Positions 27,960 through 41,510 of a stretch of DNA of 64,000 nucleotides are shown piece by piece. This DNA comes from Annona cherimola (taxonomy: Eukaryota; Streptophyta; Magnoliopsida; Magnoliales; Annonaceae). The stretch covers positions 53,683,174 through 53,747,173 of the forward strand of contig CM059975.1 of the NCBI GenBank assembly GCA_030490835.1, read 5' to 3'. The notes under the pieces were generated by a model. That model was not told the DNA's origin. It saw only the letters and a program-made list of their open reading frames with translations, and ran no database searches. The position numbers were made by a program, and so were the translations under genes. Positions within the stretch are counted from its first letter, which is position 1. Every line of letters begins with the position of its first letter.

Positions 27960-30900
27960 ATGACACTAATCAAGATCGTAAACTTGTACCCAAGAGTTGG
28001 GCCTCAATACGTCGATTTGATGGTTCGTATTTTAACTTTAAAATAGAAAATTATTTCAACGGTAGTTCAAAATTTTAATAATTGAATTTTAATTCATAAT
28101 TATTTTGTTAAATTAATACATTAAATCAGTTAATCTAAGATAATTTTTTAATGACAGTAATCAAGATCGTAGACCTTTACTCATGGGTTTGGCCTCAATA
28201 CATACAAATAATTGGTTAGTATTTCAAATTAAAGATAAAAAATTATTTGAACTGTAGTTCAGAATTTTGAAAATTGAATTTTTATTTAATAACTATTTTG
28301 TAAAACTAATGGATTAGAAAGTTAATCTAAGATAATTTTAATGACACTAATCAAGATCGTTAACTTTTACCCAAGAGTTGGGCCTCAATACGTCGATTTG
28401 ATGGTTCGTGTTTTAACCTTAAAATAAAAAATTATTTCAACAGTAGTTCAAAATTTTAATAATTGAATTTTATTTAATAATTATTTTTCTTAAATTAATG
28501 GAATAAATTAGATAATCTAAGATAATTTTTTAGTGACAGTAATCAACATCGTAGAACTGTACTCAAGGGTTGGGCCTCAATACATACAAATAATTTGTTA
28601 GTATTTTAAATTAAAAATAATATTATTTGAACTGTAGTTCAGAATTTTGATAATTAAATTTTTATTTAATAACTATTTTGTAAAATTAATGGATTAAAAA
28701 GTTAATCTAAGATAATTTTAATGACACTAATCAAGATCGTAAACTTGTACCCAAGAGTTGGGCCTCAATACGTCGATTTGATGGTTCGTATTTTAACTTT
28801 AAAATAGAAAATTATTTCAACGGTAGTTCAAAATTTTAATAATTGAATTTTAATTCATAATTATTTTGTTAAATTAATACATTAAATCAGTTAATCTAAG
28901 ATAATTTTTTAATGACAGTAATTAAGATCGTAGACCTTTACTCAAGGGTTTGGCCTCAATACATACAAATAATTGGTTAGTATTTCAAATTAAAGATAAA
29001 AAATTATTTGAACTGTAGTTCAGAATTTTGAAAATTGAATTTTTATTTAATAACTATTTTGTAAAATTAATGGATTAGAAAGTTAATCTAAGATAATTTT
29101 AATGACAATAATCAAGATCGTAAACTTGTACCCATGAGTTGGGCCTCAATACGTCGATTTGATGGTTCGTATTTTAACTTTAAAATACAAAATTATTTCA
29201 TCGGTAGTTCAAAATTTTAATAATTAAATTTTATTTAATAATTATTTTGTTAAATTAATAGATAAAATTAGTTAATCTAAGATAATTTTTTAATGACAGT
29301 AATCATGATCGTAGACCTTTACTCATGGGTTGGGCCTCAATACATACAAATAATTTGTTAGTATTTTAAATTAAAAATAAAATTATTTGAACTGTAGTTC
29401 ACAATTTTGAAAATTGAATTTTTATTTAATAACTATTTTGTAAAATTAATGGATTAGAAAGTTAATCTAAGATAATTTTAATGACAATAATCAAGATCGT
29501 AAACTTGTACCCATGAGTTGGGCCTCAATACGTCGATTTGATGGTTCGTATTTTAACTTTAAAATAAAAAATTATTTCAACGGTAGTTCAAAATTTTAAT
29601 AATTAAATTTTATTTAATAATTATTTTGTTAAATTAATAGATAAAATTAGTTAATCTAAGATAATTTTTTAATGACAGTAATCAACATCGTAGAACTGTA
29701 ATCAAGGGTTGGGCCTCAATACATACAAATAATTTGTTAGTATTTTAAATTAAAAATAAAATTATTTGAACTGTAGTTAAGAATTTTGATAATTAAATTT
29801 TTATTTAATAACTAGTTTGTAAAATTAATGGATTAAAAAGTTAATCTAAGATTATTTTAATGACAATAATCAAGATCGTAAACTTGTACCCATGAGTTGG
29901 GCCTCAATACGTCGATTTGATGGTTCGTATCTTAACTTTAAAATAGAAAATTATTTCAACGGTAGTTGAAAATTTTAATAATTGAATTTTAATTCATAAT
30001 TATTTTGTTTAATTAATACATTAAATCAATTAATCTAAGATAATTTTTTAATGACAGTAATCAAGATCGTAGACCTTTACTCATGGGTTAGGCCTCAATA
30101 CATACAAATAATTGGTTAGTATTTCAAATTAAAGATAAAAAATTATTTGAACTGTAGTTCAGAATTTTGAAAATTGAATTTTTATTTAATAATTATTGTG
30201 TAAAATTAATGGATTAGAAAGTTAATCTAAGATAATTTTAATGACAATAATCAAGATCGTAAACTTGTACCCATGATTTGGGCCTCAATACGTCGATTAG
30301 ATGGTTCGTATTTTAACTTTAAAATAGAAAATTATTTCAACGGTAGTTCAAAATTTTAATAATTGAATTTTAATTCATAATTATTTTGTTAAATTAATAC
30401 ATTAAATCAGTTAATCTAAGATAATTTTTTAATGACAGTAATCAAGATCGTAGACCTTTACTCATGGGTTTGGCCTCAATACATACAAATAATTGGTTAG
30501 TATTTCAAATTAAAGATAAAAAATTATTTAAACTGTAGTTCAGAATTTTGAAAATTGAATTTTTATTTAATAACTATTTTGTAAAATTAATGGATTAGAA
30601 AGTTAATCTAAGATAATTTTAATGACACTAATCAAGATCGTAAACTTGTACCCAAGAGTTGGGCCTCAATACGTCGATTTGATGGTTCGTATTTTAACTT
30701 TAAAATAAAAAATTATTTCAACGGTAGTTCAAAATTTTAATAATTAAATTTTATTTAATAATTATTTTTCTTAAATTAATGGATTAAATTAGATAATCTA
30801 AGATAATTTTTTAGTGACAGTAATCAACATCGTAGAACTGTACTAAAGGGTTGGGCCTCAATACATACAAATAATTTGTTAGTATTTTAAATTAAAAATA

Positions 30901-33900
30901 AAATTATTTGAACTTTATTTCAGAATTTTGATAATTAAATTTTTATTTAATAACTATTTTGTAAAATTAATGGATTAAAAAGTTAATCTAAGATAATTTT
31001 AATGACACTAATCAAGATCGTAAACTTGTACCCAAGAGTTGGGCCTCAATACGTCGATTTGATGGTTCGTATTTTAACTTTAAAATAGAAAATTATTTCA
31101 ACGGTAGTTCAAAATTTTAATAATTGAATTTTAATTCATAATTATTTTGTTAAATTAATACATTAAATCAGTTAATCTAAGATAATTTTTTAATGACAGT
31201 AATCAAGATCGTAGACCTTTACTCATGGGTTTGGCCTCAATACATACAAATAATTGGTTAGTATTTCAAAATAAAGATAAAAAATTATTTAAACTGTAGT
31301 TCAGAATTTTGAAAATTGAATTTTTATTTAATAACTATTTTGTAAAATTAATGGATTAGAAAGTCAATCTAAGATAATTTTAATGACACTAATCAAGATC
31401 GTAAACTTGTCCCCAAGAGTTGGGCCTCAATACGTCGATTTGATGGTTCGTATTTTAACTTTAAAATAAAAAATTATTTCAACGGTAGTTCAAAATTTTA
31501 ATAATTAAATTTTATTTAATAATTATTTTTCTTAAATTAATGGATTAAATTAGATAATCTAAGATAATTTTTTAGTGACAGTAATCAACATCGTAGAACT
31601 GTACTAAAGGGTTGGGCCTCAATACATACAAATAATTTGTTAGTATTTTAAATTAAAAATAAAATTATTTGAACTTTATTTCAGAATTTTGATAATTAAA
31701 TTTTTATTTAATAACTATTTTGTAAAATTAATGGATTAAAAAGTTAATCTAAGATAATTTTAATGACACTAATCAAGATCGTAAACTTGTACCCAAGAGT
31801 TGGGCGTCAATACGTCGATTTGATGGTTCGTATTTTAACTTTAAAATAGAAAATTATTTCAACGGTAGTTCAAAATTTTAATAATTGAATTTTAATTCAT
31901 AATTATTTTGTTAAATTAATACATTAAATCAGTTAATCTAAGATAATTTTTTAATGACAGTAATCAAGATCGTAGACCTTTACTCATGGGTTTGGCCTCA
32001 ATACATACAAATAATTGGTTAGTATTTCAAATTAAAGATAAAAAATTATTTGAACTGTAGTTCAGAATTTTGAAAATTGAATTTTTATTTAATAACTATT
32101 TTGTAAAACTAATGGATTAGAAAGTTAATCTAAGATAATTTTAATGACACTAATCAAGATCGTTAACTTTTACCCAAGAGTTGGGCCTCAATACGTCGAT
32201 TTGATGGTTCGTGTTTTAACCTTAAAATAAAAAATTATTTCAACAGTAGTTCAAAATTTTAATAATTGAATTTTATTTAATAATTATTTTTCTTAAATTA
32301 ATGGAATAAATTAGATAATCTAAGATAATTTTTTAGTGACAGTAATCAACATCGTAGAACTGTACTCAAGGGTTGGGCCTCAATACATACAAATAATTTG
32401 TTAGTATTTTAAATTAAAAATAATATTATTTGAACTGTAGTTCAGAATTTTGATAATTAAATTTTTATTTAATAACTATTTTGTAAAATTAATGGATTAA
32501 AAAGTTAATCTAAGATAATTTTAATGACACTAATCAAGATCGTAAACTTGTACCCAAGAGTTGGGCCTCAATACGTCGATTTGATGGTTCGTATTTTAAC
32601 TTTAAAATAGAAAATTATTTCAACGGTAGTTCAAAATTTTAATAATTGAATTTTAATTCATAATTATTTTGTTAAATTAATACATTAAATCAGTTAATCT
32701 AAGATAATTTTTTAATGACAGTAATTAAGATCGTAGACCTTTACTCAAGGGTTTGGCCTCAATACATACAAATAATTGGTTAGTATTTCAAATTAAAGAT
32801 AAAAAATTATTTGAACTGTAGTTCAGAATTTTGAAAATTGAATTTTTATTTAATAACTATTTTGTAAAATTAATGGATTAGAAAGTTAATCTAAGATAAT
32901 TTTAATGACAATAATCAAGATCGTAAACTTGTACCCATGAGTTGGGCCTCAATACGTCGATTTGATGGTTCGTATTTTAACTTTAAAATACAAAATTATT
33001 TCATCGGTAGTTCAAAATTTTAATAATTAAATTTTATTTAATAATTATTTTGTTAAATTAATAGATTAAATTAGTTAATCTAAGATAATTTTTTAATGAC
33101 AGTAATCAAGATCGTAAACCTTTATTCATGGGTTTGGCCTCAATACAAACAAATAATTGGTTAGTATTTCAAATTAAAGATCAAAAATTATTTGAACTGT
33201 AGTTCAGAATTTTGAAAATTGAATTTTTATTTAATAACTATTTCGTAAAATTAATGGATTAGAAAGTTAATCTAAGATAATTTTAATGACAATAATCAAG
33301 ATCGTAAACTTGTACCCATGAGTTGGGCCTCAATACGTCGATTTCATGGTTCGTATTTTAACTTTAAAATAAAAAATTATTTCAACGGTAGTTCAAAATT
33401 TTAATAATTGAATTTTATTTAATAATTATTTTGTTAAATTATTAAATTAAATTAGTTAATCTAAGATAATTTTTTAATGACAGTAATCATGATCGTAGAC
33501 CTTTACTCATGGGTTGGGCCTCAATACATACAAATAATTTGTTAGTATTTTAAATTAAAAATAAAATTATTTGAACTGTAGTTCACAATTTTGAAAATTG
33601 AATTTTTATTTAATAACTATTTTGTAAAATTAATGGATTAGAAAGTTAATCTAAGATAATTTTAATGACAATAATCAAGATCGTAAACTTGTACCCATGA
33701 GTTGGGCCTCAATACGTCGATTTGATGGTTCGTATTTTAACTTTAAAATAAAAAATTATTTCAACGGTAGTTCAAAATTTTAATAATTAAATTTTATTTA
33801 ATAATTATTTTGTTAAATTAATAGATAAAATTAGTTAATCTAAGATAATTTTTTAATGACAGTAATCAACATCGTAGAACTGTAATCAAGGGTTGGGCCT

Positions 33901-34500
33901 CAATACATACAAATAATTTGTTAGTATTTTAAATTAAAAATAAAATTATTTGAACTGTAGTTAAGAATTTTGATAATTAAATTTTTATTTAATAACTAGT
34001 TTGTAAAATTAATGGATTAAAAAGTTAATCTAAGATTATTTTAATGACAATAATCAAGATCGTAAACTTGTACCCATGAGTTGGGCCTCAATACGTCGAT
34101 TTGATGGTTCGTATTTTAACTTTAAAATAGAAAATTATTTCAACGGTAGTTGAAAATTTTAATAATTGAATTTTAATTCATAATTATTTTGTTTAATTAA
34201 TACATTAAATCAATTAATCTAAGATAATTTTTTAATGACAGTAATCAAGATCGTAGACCTTTACTCATGGGTTAGGCCTCAATACATACAAATAATTGGT
34301 TAGTATTTCAAATTAAAGATAAAAAATTATTTGAACTGTAGTTCAGAATTTTGAAAATTGAATTTTTATTTAATAATTATTGTGTAAAATTAATGGATTA
34401 GAAAGTTAATCTAAGATAATTTTAATGACAATAATCAAGATCGTAAACTTGTACCCATGATTTGGGCCTCAATACGTCGATTTGATGGTTCGTATTTTAA
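27960..34500 (+). repeat. Segmental copies in the array at offsets of 3803 and 4184 bp
   Basis: TAAAACTAATGG at 28301 and 32104, and ATTAAGATCG at 28921 and 32724, give an offset of 3803 for roughly 27.96-29.25 and 31.76-33.06 kb. CTGTAGTTAAGAATTTTG at 29771 and 33955 gives 4184 for roughly 29.3-30.3 and 33.5-34.5 kb. The difference of 381 is one extra dimer near 33.06-33.44 kb. A 761-bp local tandem copy (CGTAGAACT at 30831 and 31592) lies between them. Confidence 0.7.
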
Positions 34501-36299
34501 CTTTAAAATAGAAAATTATTTCAACGGTAGTTCAAAATTTTAATAATTGAATTTTAATTCATAATTATTTTGTTAAATTAATACATTAAATCAGTTAATC
34601 TAAGATAATTTTTTAATGACAGTAATCAAGATCGTAGACCTTTACTCATGGGTTTGGCCTCAATACATACAAATAATTGGTTAGTATTTCAAATTAAAGA
34701 TAAAAAATTATTTGAACTGTAGTTCAGAATTTTGAAAATTGAATTTTTATTTAATAACTATTTTGTAAAATTAATGGATTAGAAAGTTAATCTAAGATAA
34801 TTTTAATGACACTAATCAAGATCGTTAACTTTTACCCAAGAGTTGGGCCTCAATACGTCGATTTGATGGTTCGTTTTTTAACCTTAAAATAAAAAATTAT
34901 TTCAACGGTAGTTCAAAATTTTAATAATTGAATTTTATTTAATAATTATTTTTCTTAAATTAATGGAATAAATTAGATAATCTAAGATAATTTTTTAGTG
35001 ACAGTAATCAACATCGTAGAACTGTACTCAAGGGTTGGGCCTCAATACATACAAATAATTTGTTAGTATTTTAAATTAAAAATAAAATTATTTGAACTGT
35101 AGTTCAGAATTTTGATAATTAAATTTTTATTTAATAACTATTTTGTAAAATTAATGGATTAAAAAGTTAATCTAAGATAATTTTAATGACACTAATCAAG
35201 ATCGTAAATTTGTACCCAAGAGTTGGGCCTCAATACGTCGATTTGATGGTTCGTATTTTAACTTTAAAATAAAAAATTATTTCAAAGGTAGTTCAAAATT
35301 TTAATAATTGAATTTTAATTCATAATTATTTTGTTAAATTAATACATTAAATCAGTTAATCTAAGATAATTTTTTAATGACAGTAATCAAGATCGTAGAC
35401 CTTTACTCATGGGTTTGGCCTCAATACATACAAATAATTGGTTAGTATTTTAAATTAAAAATAAAATTATTTGAACTGTAGTTTACAATTTTGAAAATTG
35501 AATTTTTATTTAATAACTATTTTGTAAAATTAATGGATTAGAAAGATAATCTAAGATAATTTTAATGACACTAATCAAGATCGTAAACTTGTACCCATGA
35601 GTTGGGCCTCAATACGTCGATTTCATGGTTCGTATTTTAACTTTAAAATAAAAAATTATTTCAACGGTAGTTCAAAATTTTAATAATTTAATTTTATTTC
35701 ATAATTATTTTGTTAAATTAATAGATTAAATTAGTTAATCTAAGATAATTTTTTAATGACAGTAATCAAGATCGTAGACCTTTACTCATGGGTTGGGCCT
35801 CAATACATACAAATAATTGGTTAGTATTTCAAATTAAAAATAAAATTATTTGAACTGTAGTTCAGAATTTTGATAATTAAATTTTTATTTAATAACTATT
35901 TTTTAAATTAATGGATTAAAAAGTTAATCTAAGATAATTTTAATGACACTAATCAAGATCGTAAACTTTTACCCAAGAGTTGGGCCTCAATACGTCGATT
36001 TGATGGTTCGTCTTTTAACCTTAAAATAAAAAATTATTTCAACGGTAGTTCAAAATTTTAATAATTGAATTTTATTTAATAATTATTTTTCTTAAATTAA
36101 TGGATTAAATTAGATAATCTAAGATAATTTTTTAGTGACAGTAATCAACATCGTAGAACTGTAATAAAGGGTTGGGCCTCAATACATACAAATAATTTGT
36201 TAGTATTTTAAATTAAAAATAAAATTATTTGAACTTTATTTCAGAATTTTGAAAATTGAATTTTTATTTAATAACTATTTTGTAAAATTAATGGATTAG

Positions 36300-38500
36300 A
36301 AAGTTAATCTAAGATAATTTTAATGACACTAATCAAGATCGTAAACTTGTACCCAAGAGTTGGGCCTCAATACGTCGATTTGATGCTTCGTATTTTAACT
36401 TTAAAATAGAAAATTATTTCAACGGTAGTTCAAAATTTTAATAATTGAATTTTAATTCATAATTATTTTGTTAAATTAATACATTAAATCAGTTAATCTA
36501 AGATAATTTTTTAATGACAGTAATCAAGATCGTAGACCTTTACTCATGGGTTTGGCCTCAATACATACAAATAATTGGTTAGTATTTTAATTTAAAAATA
36601 AAATTATTTGAACTGTAGTTCAAAATTTCGAAAATTGAATTTTTATTTAATAACTATTTTGTAAAATTAATGGATTAGAAAGTTAATCTAAGATAATTTT
36701 AATGACACTAATCAAGATCGTAAACTTGTACCCAAGAGTTGGGCCTCAATACGTCGATTTGATGGTTCGTATTTTAACTTTAAAATAGAAAATTATTTCA
36801 ACGGTAGTTCAAAATTTTAATAATTGAATTTTAATTCATAATTATTTTGTTAAATTAATACATTAAATCAGTTAATCTAAGATAATTTTTTAATGACAGT
36901 AATCAAGATCGTAGACCTTTACTCATGGGTTTGGCCTCAATACATACAAATAATTGGTTAGTATTTTAAATTAAAAATAAAATTATTTGAACTGTAGTTC
37001 ACAATTTTGAAAATTGAATTTTTATTTAATAACTATTTTGTAAAATTAATGTATTAGAAAGATAATCTAAGATAATTTTAATGACACTAATCAAGATCGT
37101 AAACTTGTACCCATGAGTTGGGCCTCAATACGTCGATTTCATGGTTCGTATTTTAACTTTAAAATAAAAAATTATTTCAACGGTAGTTCAAAATTTTAAT
37201 AATTTAATTTTATTTAATAATTATTTTTCTTAAATTAATGGATTAAATTAGATAATCTAAGATAATTTTTTAGTGACAGTAATCAACATCGTAGAACTGT
37301 ACTAAAGGGTTGGGCCTCAATACATACAAATAATTTGTTAGTATTTTAAATTAAAAATAAAATTATTTGAACTTTATTTCAGAATTTTGAAAATTGAATT
37401 TTTATTTAATAACTATTTTGTAAAATTAATGGATTAGAAAGTTAATCTAAGATAATTTTAATGACACTAATCAAGATCGTAAACTTGTACCCAAGAGTTG
37501 GGCCTCAATACGTCGATTTGATGATTCGTATTTTAACTTTAAAATAGAAAATTATTTCAACGGTAGTTCAAAATTTTAATAATTGAATTTTAATTCATAA
37601 TTATTTTGTTAAATTAATACATTAAATCAGTTAATCTAAGATAATTTTTTAATGACAGTAATCAAGATCGTAGACCTTTACTCATGGGTTTGGCCTCAAT
37701 ACATACAAATAATTGGTTAGTATTTTAATTTAAATTATTTGAACTGTAGTTCAAAATTTCGAAAATTGAATTTTTATTTAATAACTATTTTGTAAAATTA
37801 ATGGATTAGAAAGTTAATCTAAGATAATTTTAATGACACTAATCAAGATCGTAAACTTGTACCCAAGAGTTGGGCCTCAATACGTCGATTTGATGGTTCG
37901 TATTTTAACTTTAAAATAGAAAATTATTTCAACGGTAGTTCAAAATTTTAATAATTGAATTTTAATTCATAATTATTTTGTTAAATTAATACATTAAATC
38001 AGTTAATCTAAGATAATTTTTTAATGACAGTAATCAAGATCGTAGACCTTTACTCATGGGTTTGGCCTCAATACATACAAATAATTGGTTAGTATTTTAA
38101 ATTAAAAATAAAATTATTTGAACTGTAGTTCACAATTTTGAAAATTGAATTTTTATTTAATAACTATTTTGTAAAATTAATGTATTAGAAAGATAATCTA
38201 AGATAATTTTAATGACACTAATCAAGATCGTAAACTTGTACCCATGAGTTGGGCCTCAATACGTCGATTTCATGGTTCGTATTTTAACTTTAAAATAAAA
38301 AATTATTTCAACGGTAGTTCAAAATTTTAATAATTTAATTTTATTTAATAATTATTTTTCTTAAATTAATGGATTAAATTAGATAATCTAAGATAATTTT
38401 TTAGTGACAGTAATCAACATCGTAGAACTGTACTAAAGGGTTGGGCCTCAATACATACAAATAATTTGTTAGTATTTTAAATTAAAAATAAAATTATTTG
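36300..38500 (+). repeat. Three-dimer tandem copy (about 1131 bp)
   Basis: The variant GTATTAGAAAGATAATC occurs at 37051 and 38182, 1131 bp apart. That is three dimers minus a small deletion in an A monomer near 37725-37740, where TTTAATTTAAATTATTTG replaces the usual longer AAAATAAAATT stretch. Confidence 0.65.
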
Positions 38501-40902
38501 AACTTTATTTCAGAATTTTGATAATTAAATTTTTATTTAGTAACTATTTTGTAAAATTAATGGATTAAAAAGTTAATCTAAGATAATTTTAATGACACTA
38601 ATCAAGATCGTAAACTTGTACCCAAGAGTTGGGCCTCAATACGTCGATTTGATGATTCGTATTTTAACTTTAAAATAGAAAATTATTTCAACGGTAGTTC
38701 AAAATTTTAATAATTGAATTTTAATTCATAATTATTTTGTTAAATTAATACATTAAATCAGTTAATCTAAGATAATTTTTTAATGACAGTAATCAAGATC
38801 GTAGACCTTTACTCATGGGTTTGGCCTCAATACATACAAATAATTGGTTAGTATTTTAATTTAAAAATAAAATTATTTGAACTGTAGTTCAAAATTTTGA
38901 AAATTGAATTTTTATTTAATAACTATTTTGTAAAATTAATGGATTAGAAAGTTAATCTAAGATAATTTTAATGACACTAATCAAGATCGTAAACTTGTAC
39001 CCAAGAGTTGGGCCTCAATATGTCGATTTGATGATTCGTATTTTAACTTTAAAATAGAAAATTATTTCAACTGTAGTTCAAAATTTTAATAATTGAATTT
39101 TAATTCATAATTATTTTGTTAAATTAATACATTAAATCAGTTAATCTAAGATAATTTTTTAATGACAGTAATCAAGATCGTAGACCTTTACTCATGGGTT
39201 TGGCCTCAATACATACAAATAATTGGTTAGTAGTTTAAATTAAAAATAAAATTATTTGAACTTTAGTTCAGAATTTTGAAAATTGAATTTTTATTTAATA
39301 ACTATTTTGTAAAATTAATGGATTAGAAAGATAATCTAAGATAATTTTAATGACACTAATCAAGATCGTAAACTTGTACCCATGAGTTGGGCCTCAATAC
39401 GTCGATTTCATGGTTCGTATTTTAACTTTAAAATAAAAAATTATTTCAACGGTAGTTCAAAATTTTAATAATTTAATTTTATTTCATAATTATTTTGTTA
39501 AATTAATAGATTAAATTAGTTAATCTAAGATAATTTTTTAATGACAGTAATCAAGATCGTAGACCTTTACTCATGGGTTGGGCCTCAATACATACAAATA
39601 ATTGGTTAGTATTTCAAATTAAAAATAAAATTATTTGAACTGTAGTTCAGAATTTTGATAATTAAATTTTTATTTAATAACTATTTTGTAAAATTAATGG
39701 ATTAAAAAGTTAATCTAAGATAATTTTAATGACACTAATCAAGATCGTAAACTTTTACCCAAGTGTTGGGCCTCAATACGTCGATTTGATGGTTCGTATT
39801 TTAACCTTAAAATAAAAAATTATTTCAACGGTAGTTCAAAATTTTAATAATTGAATTTTATTTAATAATTATTTTTCTTAAATTAATGGATTAAATTAGA
39901 TAATCTAAGATAATTTTTTAGTGACAGTAATCAACATCGTAGAACTGTACTAAAGGGTTGGGCCTCAATACATACAAATAATTTGTTAGTATTTTAAATT
40001 AAAAATAAAATTATTTGAACTTTATTTCAGAATTTTGATAATTAAATTTTTATTTAATAACTATTTTGTAAAATTAATGGATTAAAAAGTTAATCTAAGA
40101 TAATTTTAATGACACTAATCAAGATCGTAAACTTGTACCCAAGAGTTGGGCCTCAATATGTCGATTTGATGATTCGTATTTTAACTTTAAAATAGAAAAT
40201 TATTTCAACGGTAGTTCAAAATTTTAATAATTGAATTTTAATTCATAATTATTTTGTTAAATTAATACATTAAATCAGTTAATCTAAGATAATTTTTTAA
40301 TGACAGTAATCAAGATCGTAGACCTTTACTCATGGGTTTGGCCTCAATACATACAAATAATTTGTAAACCCCTAATTACTTTATGAATTTTAAATTACTA
40401 TTAGCATGTTAATTAAAATGCAAAATTAAGGTTATGTAATTTTAATTAAAATCGTGGAAGTATGATATTATTTAAATAAATAAATAATGATTTATTATTG
40501 GGTGAAATTAAAATGAATAACTAAAGCCTTAACTAAATACAAATGAATTTTTGCTATAAAATGATATGCGAATACTATAAAATTAAATTAGAGAAAAATT
40601 ATGGCAATGAGATATCTAAATAGACTGAAAAATATATATATCTATATAATAATAATAAAATGAGGTGAATACTAGTTGAGCCGTGTGCCCACCTAAATAT
40701 AAAAGAATATAGATATTTTATGAGACCAAGTGTAGAAGAAAATAATAAAATTCAAGAAATGTATATGTAAAGGTGAGATTGGTTTATTAAATTGTTTAAA
40801 TCAACAATAAAAATTGGTAGTAGAAATTTATTAAATATGATAAATTATTATATATTATATACTCCCATAATTATTGAATGAATTAGCAAAAATGCACAAT
40901 CT

Positions 40903-40922
40903 AATATGGCCGAATATGGCCG
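40903..40922 (+). repeat. Two tandem copies of a 10-mer in U3
   Basis: AATATGGCCG occurs twice back to back upstream of the TATA box. The role is unknown; it could be a protein-binding repeat. Confidence 0.5.
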
Positions 40923-41077
40923 AATTCGTAATTTTCAAATGGGCCACAAAATAGATAATTAATCAAGTTAGTATGAATTAAATAATTATAAAATAAGTTA
41001 AATTAAAAATTATGCAAGTAATTATTTATAATTACGTGCATAATTTCCATGCTTTTAGAATACGTATACAAATGAAC

Positions 41078-41153
41078 CATGCATATCCATTGAATCCCAT
41101 TTAATTTTGATTCATGCATATCCATTGAATCCCATATCATTTTGATTCATGCA
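41078..41153 (+). promoter_or_regulatory. U3 tandem repeat (2 x 35 bp) carrying three CATGCA motifs
   Basis: Units at 41081-41115 and 41116-41150 share GCATATCCATTGAATCCCAT and the following TTTGATTCAT. CATGCA lies at 41078, 41113 and 41148, spaced exactly 35 bp. CATGCA is the core of the plant RY element bound by B3-domain factors such as ABI3/FUS3. The position, about 200-270 bp upstream of the TATA box, suits an enhancer. That it is one is inference. Confidence 0.5.
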
Positions 41154-41351
41154 TTAACGATAAAAGAAAACAGAGAAGCAGAAGATATGCATTCCTACGT
41201 TGATTCAAAGCATGGCTATTAAAGGATACGAGATACTTGATACTAATTAAAATATTTTCTTTTATTGAGATTTTCTAATAATAGGGTGACGATTCATGAG
41301 AATTGGAGTGGCGACGATTCATGGAAAAATGGAATTGGGATAGAATACGTG

Positions 41352-41361
41352 TATATATAAA
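41352..41361 (+). promoter_or_regulatory. Likely TATA box of the LTR promoter
   Basis: TATATATAAA stands in a locally GC-richer context (followed by GAGGAGGAAG). It lies about 1 kb into the LTR and about 150 bp before an AATAAA signal, which is the usual U3/R arrangement. Transcription would be expected to start near 41385. Confidence 0.6.
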
Positions 41362-41501
41362 GAGGAGGAAGCTGGCAGTGCACCTTTATTCAAATTTGAA
41401 TACACCGGGATCCAATAGGAGATATGGCAAAGAGATAATTTAGGAGATTTGGTGAAGAGATAATTGAGGAGGTTGGCCTTAGCTCTTATTTTCCTTCCCC
41501 A

Positions 41502-41507
41502 AATAAA
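41502..41507 (+). terminator. Likely polyadenylation signal of the LTR (end of R)
   Basis: AATAAA follows a pyrimidine-rich stretch (CTTATTTTCCTTCCCC). In an intact 3' LTR this copy would end the genomic RNA. The truncated 3' LTR at 49180-49295 does not reach this far, so only the 5' copy remains. Confidence 0.45.
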
Positions 41508-41510
41508 CAG

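Larger units (their letters stand above)
1..40362 (+). repeat. Satellite array 1: about 106 copies of an A+B dimer (188 + 191 bp)
   Basis: The whole stretch is one tandem array in one orientation, with no gene in it. A conserved head beginning CAAGATCGTA recurs alternately every 188 and 191 bp, for example at 1, 189, 380, 568 and 759. The A monomer continues as GACCTTTACTCATGGG with CATACAAATAATT; the B monomer continues as AACTTGTACCCATGAG with CGTCGATTTGATGG. The first dimer counts at 21.4% G+C, and the G and C are concentrated in the first 60 bases of each monomer. Variants accumulate along the array: heads reading AACATCGTAGAACTGTACT appear from about 14.1 kb, and GAACTTTATTTCAG replaces GAACTGTAGTTCA in a subset from about 19.9 kb. 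Whether the array is centromeric, pericentromeric or subtelomeric cannot be told from sequence alone. Confidence 0.97.

Noticed and set aside
40346..40362. A 17-bp target-site duplication (repeated at about 49292-49308)
   Set aside because: Ty3/gypsy integrases make duplications of about 5 bp, and the right copy is joined to a broken LTR, not to an LTR end. The shared 17 bp is satellite sequence in nearly the same phase.
1..40362. CRISPR-like or rDNA-spacer interpretation of the regular repeats
   Set aside because: Repeat units are contiguous with no unique spacers, far longer than CRISPR repeats, and no rRNA sequence is present. This is satellite DNA.
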